Below, one piece after another: positions 13,701 through 24,125 of a stretch of 64,000 bases of DNA (positions within the stretch are counted from its first letter, which is position 1; every line of letters begins with the position of its first letter). The notes under the pieces are model-generated. The model worked only from the letters and a program-made list of their open reading frames with translations, searched no databases and was not told where the DNA came from. Origin of the DNA: Prostheceraeus crozeri (lineage: Eukaryota; Platyhelminthes; Polycladida; Euryleptidae); assembly GCA_907163375.1 (NCBI GenBank), contig CAJQUW010005587.1, positions 124,001 through 188,000 on the forward strand, written 5' to 3'. The position numbers and the translations under genes were made by a program.

Positions 13701-15397
13701 TGAGCTCAGTAGTCGCCTCAATCAGACGCATCTCAGTGATCCACTGAATCATTAGCCGCCTCAGTCAGACGCATCTCAGTGATCCACTGAATCATTAGTC
13801 GCCTCAGTCAGACGCATCCCAGTGATCCACTGAGCTCAGTAGTCGCCTCAATCAGACGCATCTCAGTGATCCACTGAATCATTAGCCGCCTCAGTCAGAC
13901 GCATCTCAGTGATCCACTGAATCATTAGCCGCCTCAGTCAGACGCATCTCAGTGATCCACTGAATCATTAGCCGCCTCAATCAGACGCATCTCAGTGATC
14001 CACTAAATCATTAGCCGCCTCAGTCAGACGCATCTCAGTGATCCACTGGACTCAGTAGTTGCCTCAGTCGGACGCATCTCAGTGATCCACTGAACTCAGT
14101 AGTTGCCTCAGTCAGACGCATCTCAGTGATCCACTGAATCATTAGCCGCCTCAATCAGACGCATCTCAGTGATTCACTGAATCATTAGCCGCCTCTGTCA
14201 GACGCATCTCAATGATCCACTGAATCATTAACCGCCTCAGTCAGACGCATCTCAGTGATCCACTGAGCTCAATAGTTGCCTCAGTCAGACGCATCTCAGT
14301 GATCCACTGAACTCAGTAGTTGCCTCAGTCAGACGCATCTCAGTGATCCCCTGAACTCAGTAGTTGCCTCAGTCAGACGCATCTCAGCGATCCACTGAGC
14401 TCAATAGTTGCCTCAGTCAGACGCATCTCAGTGATCCACTGAATCATTAGTCGCCTCAGTCAGACGCATCTCAGTGATTCACTGAATCATTAGTCGCCTC
14501 AGTCAGACGCATCTCAGTGATCCACTAAATCATTAGTCGCCTCAGTCAGACGCATCTCAGTGATCCACTGAACTCAGTAGTTGCCTCACTCAGACGCATC
14601 TCAGTGATCCACTGAATCATTAGCCGCCTCAGTCAGACGCATCTCAGTGATCCACTGAACTCAATAGTTGCCTCAGTCAGACGCATCTCAGTGATCCACT
14701 GAACTCAGTAGTCGCCTCAGTCAGACGCATCTCAGTGATCCACTGAATCATTAGTCGCCTCAGTCAGACGCATCTCAGTGATCCACTGAATCATTAGTCG
14801 CCTCACTCACACGCATCTCAGTGATTCACTGAATCATTAGCCGCCTCAATCGGACGCATCTCAGTGATCCACTGAATCATTAGCCGCCTCAGTCAGACGC
14901 ATCTCAGTGATCCACTGAATCATTAGCCGCCTCACTCAGACGCATCTCAGTGATCCACTGAGCTCAGTAGTCGCCTCACTCAGACGCATCTCAGTGATTC
15001 ACTGAATCATTAGCCGCCTCAATCAGACGCATCTCAGTGATCCACTGAATCATTAGCCGCCTCAGTCAGACGCATCTCAGTGATCCACTGAATCATTAGC
15101 CGCCTCAGTTGGACGCATCTCAGTGATCCACTAAATCATTAGCCGCCTCAATGAGACGCATCTCAGTGATCCACTGAATCATTAGCCGCCTCAATCAGAC
15201 GCATCTCAGTGATTCACTGAACTCAGTAGTCGCCTCTGTCAGACGCATCTCAGTGATCCACTGAATCATTAGCCGCCTCAGTCAGACGCATCTTAGTGAT
15301 CCACTGAATCATTGGCCCCCTCAGTCAGACGCATCTCAGTGATCCACTGAATCATTAGCCGCCTCAGTCAGACGCATCTCAGTGATCCACTGAATCA
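7781..15397. repeat. Satellite higher-order repeat, copies C and D
   Basis: Two further copies follow, with more rearrangement. The cccagtgatt marker occurs at 8,541, 8,713 (a local 172-bp, four-unit duplication) and 11,876, and the gaccc marker at 9,540 and 13,176 (offset 3,636). A C/D border near 11.8 kb fits these offsets but cannot be set to the base. The last kilobase (about 14.4-15.4 kb) has more private variants, such as gttggacgc, gccccctc and aatgagacg, than the middle of the array. Confidence 0.75.
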
Positions 15398-16690
15398 GCT
15401 CGATTCGCCGCGGCTCATTGATGCGCTGCACTAGACTGCTTAGACTTGACTGTCATTATACAATTCATTTTGCATTTCCGTCAAGGAATGAAGGACCGCC
15501 TTCCGGTAGCGACATACGCAAAGCATACCAGCAAATTGCAATGTAGTACTTTATCAAGAATCAAGAATCAGTTTATTCAATGCCAGACTTTCGCTGAAAT
15601 GTCAGAACTTCAGACAGACATATGAATTATTTCCAGTTCAACACCCGGTTGTCAAAAATCTGTTTAAATACTGAGTATTTTCAGGTTCAGACAGTCATAC
15701 TTCAGGACCGATTAAAAAAAGATCAAATCACTTTATCTGTCAGTCTTCAAACAAAAAACTATCATCGCTAAGACATTTCCGTGAAAGTAGCAAAAATGAA
15801 ATGCTCAAATTTCGCTTGAATAAATTCGTTAACAATGTTCCTCTACCAAAAATTGATACCGTTTCCTAATTCTCAGGAAACAGACTTGTTTATGGACACG
15901 ATAGAATGATGTTTTCTCTCAACTCAGATTATTTAAGATAAGTGCTTATCTTCCCATTTTATTGTGTCTGAATTTTATCCTCATTTATATCCAAGCAAAA
16001 CACTTATAACAAGGAGAAACATAAAAGAATTGAAATCTAATCGTGTGTTCACACTCCTAGAAAATATCACTCTCGTTCTACGCAGAACAAGCAGAGATGA
16101 AAGAGTATTTTAATATAAGCGATATCGAGGAAATATGAAAACTGGAGGTGAATTCACCAGTCAACTCAGAGGATCAAGGGGCACATGATTTCATATCTTG
16201 AAGGTCAATTGCATTCACATCGATTTGTTTTTCATACAAGTGATCCCTTGAAGGTTCGGAACAAATACTTTCAGATTTGGATTTTAAATGCTTCAAAATA
16301 CATGATTTTTTCTTACGTATTGGTGCATCTTGGACTGCGGAATATCTCAAGAAAGTTTAATTAACGTAATTAATTAAGAACGTAAATTTAATTAATTTAA
16401 ATGTTAAATTGCAAATTAATTTGCAAATTTAACAAAAATCATCATATTTTTAAAAACATGCCTATAATATATATAAATTCTAATTTAATTGTTTTAATTT
16501 CACTATTGACGCTATCAGAACTTGCTGACTGCATCTGACTATATTATTCCTTGTTGCCTGTCGTATAGAAAACCTTGTGACTATTTTCTCTTCTTAAGAA
16601 CATGTGCCTAACTTTTTTGATGAAAACTGAAATTCAATGTACTTTGCATTTAATCATCTTCTTCAAAGTGTTGAAAAGACCTTGGTTAAT
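15398..16690. other. AT-rich unique DNA, nothing recognised
   Basis: Starts with a short GC-rich junction (cagctcgattcgccgcggc) directly after the last satellite unit, then becomes AT-rich. A block at 16,358-16,440 is made of short aatta/ttaat words. I see no long frame, RNA gene or transposon end. Confidence 0.6.
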
Positions 16691-16836
16691 CATTTTCTTG
16701 AAGTTGATGTTGGGAAACCAAGTGGACAAGATGGTAATAATTCCTTGTTTATATGCTTATTTTTTTATATAGCGTATATAAAAAAATTATTACCATCTTA
16801 TCTACTTGGTTTCCCAACATCAACATTTTCTTCAAG
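16691..16836. repeat. Long hairpin / foldback
   Basis: An arm around gatgttgggaaaccaagt followed by agatggtaataatt (from 16,696) is matched in reverse complement by aattattaccatctt and acttggtttcccaacatc (to 16,836). The AT-rich loop is about 30 bases, with a few mismatches and one small bulge. Arms of roughly 50-60 bp suggest a small foldback or MITE. A small-RNA precursor is less likely because the pairing is longer than in usual animal pre-miRNAs. Confidence 0.75.
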
Positions 16837-17049
16837 ATGAATATAATTTCATACATCCAAAGGTATTTGTGTTTTATTGCCACAACAGTTCTTAGATGGA
16901 TGTGCATATGGGATGTAGCGGGTAAGGTATGTCGCATGGCATTTATCGATCGGTTGAGGCGCAACTAACTAAATGAGTGCTAAGATGACTACGTACTCAA
17001 AGAGCACTAGATCTTTGGACTCATTTCTTATTCGTAGTTAACACTCAGG

Positions 17050-17775
17050 CTCAGTACTCTTTTTAGTACGCCTTGAAAAAGAAAGAAAATCCGAAGATGT
17101 GCGTAGAACTCGAACAATTTATTACAGTCACAATTTTTCGGCCGAAGCCTTCATCAGGTGAAAATCATGTGTGAAATTGAGACGCAGTTGGAAGAGTCAG
17201 TGGTCATGGAGGGCAATCACAAGCGTCACATGATTTAGTGAAGCAGACACTTCATGGGGAGGTACATTAAGAGGATATGGAGCACTTAATAAACCAAACG
17301 CAGCACAGATAAAAACAGGGAATAACATGCAACAACAGACAATGGATAAAACAGCAGATTTACAAATAGAATAATTACAGTATAAGACAAATACAGGAAA
17401 GTACAACAAACAGCACGTGCTAAAATTTGATTATGACTTTATACTTGATCAGGTATATCACTCAGCTGAGTGATCGACTAGAAAAAATTCTTTGCACATC
17501 CAGTTCTCTACCTATGCATCCATTCATTAATATTCACTGGTTTCTTCTGATGTGTAAGGCTTCTACAGAGCGTCAGACATTTGGATGCTTTACGTTTTTA
17601 TCCAAAAATTTCCATTTCAATGGCAAATCAGTAGACATGAAGGAAATCATGAAGGAAAATGGCAGAATTCTTATCATATAAATGTTCTTATAATGATAGA
17701 ATGGATATAATTACAATTCACATCTTTGGATTTTCTTTCTTTTTCAAGGAATGATCTTTTTAGTACTCATTTGGG
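17050..17775 (-). mobile_element. Penelope-like element remnant with inverted ends
   Basis: The ends 17,050-17,101 and 17,719-17,775 are inverted copies of one another (shared aaaaagaaagaaaatcc and agatgtg blocks). Just inside the left end, 17,137-17,160 carries the same gaagccttcatcaggtg block that sits in the arms of the Penelope-like unit at 42.7-45.2 kb. Inverted terminal blocks around a Penelope-type end match the known habit of these elements to carry inverted pLTR-like ends. No reverse-transcriptase motif remains, so this is a short, old, broken copy. Confidence 0.6.
17137..17160 (-). ncRNA. Hammerhead-ribozyme-like core (degenerate)
   Basis: On the minus strand this reads cacctgatgaaggcttcggc and then cgaa. 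CTGATGA is followed by a GGC/GCC helix with a TTCG loop and then GAA, in the order of a hammerhead catalytic core. Hammerhead motifs are known in Penelope-like pLTRs. Here there is an extra A before stem II and no clear flanking stem I, so it is probably inactive. Confidence 0.4.
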
Positions 17776-18239
17776 ACTTTATGAATAACAGTGCATATTT
17801 TTATTCGCAATCAAGCTTTGCGAGATGAATATTAATGCATGTATTTGTACATTACAGTCAGGTCCTCAGAACGAGTTTCTACAAGGCTCGCAGACTGATC
17901 AAGCTGAGAGTCAACTTCCCAGCTTTTCTCCTGGAAATTCTAAGTTACATTCCCCCTGAAAACTGAGAGCAGAGGAACGTAAGAGGAAAAACACCGGCAT
18001 TCGGAGACTTGCTAGATCTGAATGTGTTTAGATTCATAGACAACGATGCATGAGGTCATGGTCTGCAGACATTCCATGCAGGAAGTTATGACTTTTCACT
18101 TCTATCAGAGAATCTTGCTGTAGAAGAGAATGAGAAAGGTTAGACTAAAGACATTGAGCTAGTGTCTGCAACATCCATATATGCAGAATGATAACATGCA
18201 ACTTGGCAAACTTGTGAATAACATGTTATTCACGGTCAT
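17776..18239. other. Nothing recognised
   Basis: AT-rich sequence without a long frame, tandem repeat or transposon end that I can support. Confidence 0.5.
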
Positions 18240-18900
18240 AAGTTTTTCCCAGGGTGCGACAGGACAGGCGGTTTCATTTTGAGAATTTCCCACTATATTT
18301 CTCGACGGTTTCCGATGTATTTTGTTAGAAAATTTCGAAAATCATGGTTTAAAAATAACACCATTAGCCCTTTTCAAGAAATGGGAAAAATTCAAAATTC
18401 CGGACAGAAAACCAAAACTGCAGTGTGTGACTCGATATAACAAGTCTTGAAAGTCTGATCTATCCCATGAATATATTTTGGTTTGTACACAAGCGAAAAT
18501 GACACTTCCAAGAAATTTTAAGAACCTATTAGGACCTCCAAGACTTGTTGATGCATAAAACACATCAATCGAGTCCCACACTGCAGCTTCGGTCTTATGT
18601 CCGCCATTTTGAATTTTGTGTTTCTCGATGTTGATATTCCAACAGTGACAACTGAAAAGAGTGAGGCAAGCTACAAAGAAAGCTGTCACGAAGTAATTGA
18701 GACCATTTTAATCTTGCACCAGAATTCAGTTTCGGTTTCATGTCCGCCATTTTGAATTTTCGTCATTTCCTCGAAAAGGGCTGATCGTATGATTTTTAGA
18801 CTGATTTTCGAAATTTTCAAACAAAAATACATCAGAAACCGCCGAGCAATATAATGGGAAATTTTCAAATTGAAACCGCTTCCTGGGCACACCGTGACTT
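18240..18900. repeat. Foldback element with nested inverted arms
   Basis: Outer arms at about 18,243-18,405 and 18,741-18,893 are reverse complements with scattered mismatches; shared blocks include gcggtttca, gatgtatttt, gaaaatttcgaaaatca and agcccttttc. A second inverted pair lies inside, at 18,388-18,452 and 18,537-18,617 (blocks aaattcaaaat, ctgcagtgtg, gactcgat, acaagtcttg). The reading frames across it follow from the arms and are not convincing genes. It is probably a non-autonomous foldback transposon. Confidence 0.75.
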
Positions 18901-19736
18901 GAAATTAGCTTTGAACTTGGAAATTCAATAGATTGCTCAAATTAAAAGAAACGATGCAAAATAGTGGAAGGAAGAGAATGGAAGATTAAGAAAAGAAGTA
19001 AAGCAAAACCATCATGTTTTTTAGTTTTAAATCCATGTTTTGTGTCTTATTGCGCAACTTAAGTTAATAAGTTATATTCCACACCTCAATGGCAAATTAT
19101 GACGAAACTCTGTGAAAGATAACTGTAAAGTAAGTTGGTCTAAAATTATCCGTTCATAATGCGAGTAAATGTCATCCTGCTCTAATGAAACTTTTTCATC
19201 CAGTTCGTCTATAAAGAAATTTTGCAGATCAAAGCATCTTTGATGTTGAGCTTAGCTGCTTGATATTATTATTATTCTGATTTTCCAGTCTTCCTTTGAT
19301 TAAACAGTCAGTTCTCTAATATTAGAATAATCTCGCCATACACAGGCATTTTTTTTGTTCTTCAGTACTTATTAATCATTATTCGAACAGAACTTTGGCC
19401 AAAAACTTAGATATAGAAGTTTCTATAATCTCCAAGAGGTTATCCACCCACATGTTGTAGGAATATGATTCATCAATGAAAAGGACAGCTGTTCAATTTT
19501 TATAATCCTCTTCGCTATTTCTGCCACATAGAGTCTGAATTTTTCTTGTGAAAATGGAGACTTCTGTTAATGTATCGACAGAAGACGAGGATAGAACCTA
19601 ATGAAAACTTGTGGTAATTCTCAAAATACTTCGGTCTACGCTAACTTTAATCACATAATTTTTCAATCCATGCAAAAGTCTCCTTCAAAACGAAGGTTCT
19701 GCTGGAGCCGTCAAGCCTATATTAAAGGTTACACCA
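18901..19736. other. Nothing recognised
   Basis: AT-rich sequence; no coding, RNA or repeat signal that I can support. Confidence 0.5.
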
Positions 19737-20945
19737 CAGAATTAGATTGTTTGAGTATGTCACTTTGCTAGAAGTGCAAACTGATTCAAAACAATGGCAC
19801 ATGAAGGAACTTATTAAGTGGGCAAAAAGAATTTCTCAACACCTTGCAGAGATAGGAAAAATAGTCGTGCGTCGCTTGCGGATTGCTGTGAATTCCTTCA
19901 AAATGATCCGATCGCCACGATTCCTTCAGATTCGAAGAATTCAGATCATAACGCAAAAGTCCCTCCGATCATTATTAAAAAAAGTTAGCAGGCGCATGAA
20001 GAAACGTTCACAAACTTCTCTGTAGAACTTGACATCAACTGTGTCTCTTTGCAGTGTGATCCGGTTGATAATAGTCACTGAAGTTTCGCACAGTTTGGCG
20101 TGTTTAATGTTGAATTGGCTGCTCATTGTTCGATTGCCATAGTAGAATGTCAGCAAATTGTGCCATTTCATTCACGTTACATGTTCCAACTTCCTTTCTA
20201 GTCAAACAGAGACGACCTGTCTAATTCTGTGGTTACACCAGGATCGACTACACGAGCGCGAAGCGACAGTTTAATCGAGAGTGGTGTAGCCCAATTATCG
20301 ACACAGTTTTCTGCCAAACTGACATTACTTCCTCGATATGAGCTGTATGAATCATACCCGAATGTTCTCTATCTTTATGCTGCGTTTTCAAATATTTTTG
20401 TAGCTAACTTCATGATAAACTTTCAGTTGCTATTGCTATGATGTAGGGAATGAACTTCTATGACACAAAATGATCAACTAGAGTACGCCTTTAAATGCTT
20501 TCTCCTTAGACCATAGAAGTAGATGATGGTACACTAGAATGGAAGTTTGATATCTTGCTTATGTACAATGGTGGCACATGGAAAAATCTATGGTTTGTAG
20601 ATCAGCTTCGATCTGTTACATTGTATCATAGTCAACCAACTCGTAAAATTTGCAATTTGCCCCACCTAAGTTCCCCCGGCGTGTGCCATAATTTTCATAC
20701 AATTTCCATTCTAGAACTTTCTATGGTATTGTTAAATTCTGTGCCTTAGACATCGCAATCCAAGAACTTTTCTGCTTGGATATCAGCCGTTCAGGCGGAT
20801 CTTCTAATCTTTGAAATGCTCATCTTACCGTTAAGTATCAGGGAGCAAAGTTAAAAGACCTCTATGCTTGAAAATCATTCATTTTTGGATCTAATTGCTG
20901 AATTGTTAAGGTAGAGCTGCTGCAATTACATAGAAATCGGTTCAA
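19737..20945 (+). repeat. Dispersed repeat family, copy 1
   Basis: This region matches three others in the window: 48,115-48,632 (reverse orientation, matching 19,737-20,222), 54,715-55,275 (same orientation) and 61,222-62,052 (reverse, matching 20,230-20,945). Shared blocks include cagattcgaagaattcagatc, ccgatcattattaaa, cttcctttctag, caaactgacatt and catcgcaatccaagaac. Divergence between copies looks to be 10-20 percent by eye, so the family is old. The minus-strand frame at 19,941-20,171 keeps about 80 percent of its residues in the 48-kb copy (shared QFNIKHAKLCE), which may be a remnant of a coding region. Family unknown. Confidence 0.85.
20512..20743. mobile_element. 232-bp MITE with 8-bp target duplication
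   Basis: The insert is bounded by direct copies of ccttagac (20,504-20,511 and 20,744-20,751). Its ends are imperfect inverted repeats: catagaagt at the left against cacagaatt read from the right, with an internal ctagaatggaa block repeated in both ends in inverted orientation. The related copy at 61.4 kb lacks the insert and has a single tttagac at that point, which acts as an empty site. An 8-bp duplication with short terminal repeats starting CA fits the hAT superfamily. It is non-coding. Confidence 0.8.
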
Positions 20946-21164
20946 TTAGACACATTCTCACAAGCCTCACCAATGAGAAACGTGATGAGTACAGGTCACA
21001 GCTCTAGACTCAGTATTTCTCACTTAATCAGAGAAATTCTCACAAATGTCATTTTGACAAAAACTTCAATCTATTGTATTTAAATGTGTTTTTCTTTGAT
21101 CCTGACTGACAACAAGAGGCACTGGGTAGATCTCGGCAAACGAGCACATTCGTAATAGACATAC

Positions 21165-22052
21165 GGTGTACATCATTCTGTGGAAGTCTCATTCTCGGCC
21201 TCGTTCCCTGCAGAAACTTGTGTTGGCTGCCGGACTATGAGGTGTACATCATTCTGTGGAAGTCTCATTCTCGGCCTCGTTCCCTGCAGAAACTCGTGCT
21301 GGCTGTCGGACAATGAGGTGTACATCATTCTGTGAAAGTCTCATTCTCGGCCTCGTTCCCTGCAGAAACTCATGCTGGCTGTCGGACTATGAGGTGCACA
21401 TCATTCTGTGAAAGTCTCATTCTCGGCCTCGTTCCCTGCAGAAACTCGTGCTGGCTGTCGGACTATGAGGTGTACATCATTCTGTGGAAGTCTCATTCTC
21501 GGCCTCGTTCCATGCAGAAACTCGTGCTGGCTGCCGGACTATGAGGTGTACATCATTCTGTGGAAGTCTCATTCTCGGCCTCGTTCCCTGCAGAAACTCG
21601 TGCTGGCTGTCGGACTATGAGGTGTACATCATTCTGTGAAAGTCTCATTCTCGGCCTCGTTCCCTGCAGAAACTCGTGCTGGCTGTCGGACTATGAGGTG
21701 TACATCATTCTGTGGAAGTCTCATTCTCGGCCTCGTTCCCTGCAGAAACTCGTGCTGGCTGTCGGACTATGAGGTGTACATCATTCTGTGAAAGTCTCAT
21801 TCTCGGCCTCGTTCCCTGCAGAAACTCATGCTGGCTGCCGGACTATGAGGTGTCCATGATTCTGTGAAAGTCTCACTTTCAACCTCGTTCCCTGCAGAAA
21901 TCCGCTCTGACTGCCGGACTATGAGCTGCACATCATTCTGTGAAAGTCTCATTCTCGGCCTCGTTCCCTGCAGAAACTCATGCTGGCTGTCGGACTATGA
22001 GGTGTACATCGTTCTGTGAAAGTCTCATTCTCGGCCTCCTTCCCTGCCGAAC
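21165..22052. repeat. 76-bp minisatellite, about 11.7 copies
   Basis: Units start at 21,165, 21,241, 21,317, 21,393, 21,469, 21,545, 21,621, 21,697, 21,773, 21,849, 21,925 and 22,001. Each contains gaggtgtacatcattctgtg, tctcattctcggcctcgttc and gcagaaactcgtgctggc. The central units are almost identical; units 10-12 are the most diverged. The unit is GC-richer than the surrounding DNA. The reading frames seen across it come from its periodicity. Confidence 0.97.
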
Positions 22053-22430
22053 TTTTCTGTTGCTTCCAGATAAATATTCAGACAACAGTGACAAGCAGCC
22101 TCATTAAAAATGACTTACTTTGATGAAGCTTCTGAACGCTGTGGAAACGAGGAGACATGAATATTTGCAGTTTCAAACCAGTTTTTTGTTGCGACAGATG
22201 CTAACTTTTGTCCCAAATACTTCCCTTTGGATTCTTGCGCGAATGATTTAGAATGGAGAGAAATTGGAGAGAAATTCCAATGATACACACAAATTCCCAT
22301 GATCACATAAGATACGTGTACACAAAGCATCAGTCACGTAAACAGCGCACAATTGTCCTGATTTCAAATACATAACATATCTTCAAGAGGAGTGCCATCC
22401 TTGATTTGATTAGAAGCAAATGTACAATGA
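22053..22430. other. Nothing recognised
   Basis: Short stretch between the minisatellite and the LINE fragment. It may contain untranslated 3' sequence of the LINE, but I see no tail repeat that would mark its end. Confidence 0.4.
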
Positions 22431-22800
22431 TTAATGAACGATTTGGCACGACGCGGGTTGAAATTGATGAAGGGATCTCAAAATGACCAGAATAAACAAG
22501 TTTTTGAGGGTCAGGGAATGAAGAATGTGGTGTGGGTTTGACATATGACGGAACAACTTTAGAGCATGGTCAAGTCGCCGAGACCACAGTGAAGTAAAGT
22601 CATGACATTTACAGAATTTTCCGCAGATCATGTTATGGGCAGCTTTCACAATCCCTTCCATCTTTAAAGCGTTCTGTTTATTAATCCCGATGAATACAGG
22701 GTTACAGTATTCTAAAATACTCAAGATGTAGCAATCATACAGCATTCTAAGTTCCGCTTCTGAAAGAAAACGACGCACCTGTCGTAGGACATAAAAGGAG
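22431..22800 (-). pseudogene. Non-LTR retrotransposon (LINE) reverse-transcriptase C-terminal fragment
   Basis: The minus-strand frame of about 115 residues begins VRRFLSEAELRMLYDCYILS, followed by LEYCNPVFIGINKQNALKMEG and a C-x-C segment (CGKFCKCHDF). This is the thumb and post-RT region of CR1/L2-like and related LINEs: a Y..LS.LEY.NPVF segment, then the RAHR/ICG-like stretch. The palm with its catalytic aspartates is absent, so this is a 5'-truncated copy. Towards its end, homology continues better in another frame (a PDPQKLVYSGHF-like stretch near 22,500), which shows at least one frameshift. It encodes no complete protein. The exact LINE clade cannot be set from so short a piece. Confidence 0.75.
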
Positions 22801-23799
22801 TCTTCCTGAGTTGAGGAATAACGTTAGTGCTTAGTTAGACCAAAGGCCTTCTTTGGTTAAAAGTTTATTGACATCTTTATTATCTGTCTTGCGAAGAACT
22901 TGGTCATAAGAAGTCTTCCCTGTGCAAACGGAATTTATTGACCGTATGTAGCGGGTCGATTTGTGGTGGCCGAATCCAGTCCGCGAGATCTGCGTTTGGC
23001 TTGCCTTTACCTAACCGCATGTAATAAGCAATAACAACTACTCAGATGATGAAACTTGCCTAGATTGAGTCCACTGAAGGTCAATTTTGTAAATGTAGAC
23101 ATCGGGATTCAGGTTGATTGTACTTCAAACAAGTTTAAATCTTGAATACAATAGATATAACAATCATATCCAGTGGTATTCAAAACTATCGTAAATGAGG
23201 TTCATTATATTCTGCTCCTAAATTTTGATGTCTGAAACCAACAAAAATACATTATAAGCGAATTAAGATAGAAAAACGCAGACAAACTGTGAACAATGAT
23301 GTAAAACATAAGCCATGTAGAGCTCTATAACGACACATAATAGAGAAGTATATGACACAGAAATGAGTATTAATTTATTGTAAGATGAAAGAAGGTGATA
23401 ATTAATCTAAACTATTTTTATATTTCATCATTCCAATAATTTACAACAGCAACGAGTTAATCGACACCACATTTTCCCAGGGTGGACAACATGCCGCTAA
23501 AACAGAAAGTCCGATGAATTTGATATATAACTTATAATGATTTTATCCTTTAGCTGAAATAAATAACAACGTACCGCAAGATGGTTTACTTACACGTCCA
23601 AACCAACCATGTAGTGAAACATTCGAACCTGTGACTTATTTTCAAAGTTTGCGACTTGTTGCCAAACAGGGTTGAGAAGGGAAGAACGTGGTCCCGGCAG
23701 AAATTCACATTTCAAGGAGGCCCAAAAACGCCAACAAAACAATATTTAAAGCCGAACTATTACTAATACAAATCCGCAGAAAATTCTCATCCCTTAAAT
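22801..23799. other. Nothing recognised
   Basis: AT-rich sequence; the first part may be upstream LINE residue. No further support. Confidence 0.45.
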
Positions 23800-24125
23800 A
23801 TTAGAAAAAAAATTTCACTCCCGATTCACGACCTTATATTTTAAATAAAGCTTCTTGTAATGACACCCGACGTCCTGCATGCTGACTTGATCACGGGAAT
23901 AACCCAATGCTGGTAAAATCAAAACATTCGGAGGTAGTGACAAGAATAGCCTTACAACATATTTACACATTGCAAAATACTGTCGATCACATCACTCAGT
24001 TACAAAGAATCGCAAAAAATTACTTGTCACAGTCGGCAGACGATGAAACGTCAGGTGTCATTTCATAAAGTTTTATTCAAAATGAAAGGTCGTAAATTGT
24101 GAGTGAAATTCTGTTTTTTTTTAAC
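23800..24125. repeat. Foldback element, about 300 bp
   Basis: Arms at about 23,813-23,873 and 24,050-24,111 are reverse complements with mismatches; shared blocks are tttcact, cgacctt, aataaa, aatgacacc and gacg. Weaker pairing extends on both sides (gctgacttgatca against gccgactgtgaca, and A-rich outer ends). There is no coding content. It is likely a non-autonomous foldback or MITE. Confidence 0.75.

Larger units (their letters stand above)
1..15397. repeat. 43/44-bp satellite array with higher-order structure
   Basis: A continuous head-to-tail array of a 43-bp unit (core gcctcagtcagacgcatc followed by tcagtgatccactga and aatcatta), about 356 copies. A 44-bp version ends in aactcagt or agctcagt instead of aatcatt. 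Most units differ at only a few fixed positions: g/c/a before tcagacgc, t/c/a before cgcctca, and c/t at the dyad centre. The left end is beyond the window. The right end is abrupt at about 15,397, where a unit runs into non-repetitive sequence. No long reading frame exists because the period is not a multiple of three and units contain stops in each frame. Size and homogeneity suggest pericentromeric, subtelomeric or other heterochromatic DNA, which is inference. The family is not one I recognise. Confidence 0.98.

Noticed and set aside
1-15397. CRISPR-like array (palindromic repeats at regular spacing)
   Set aside because: There are no unique spacers: the whole 43-bp unit is repeated, and the window is eukaryotic.
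21332-21772. Three 70-codon frames repeating the same peptide
   Set aside because: They arise from the 76-bp minisatellite, whose period is not a multiple of three.
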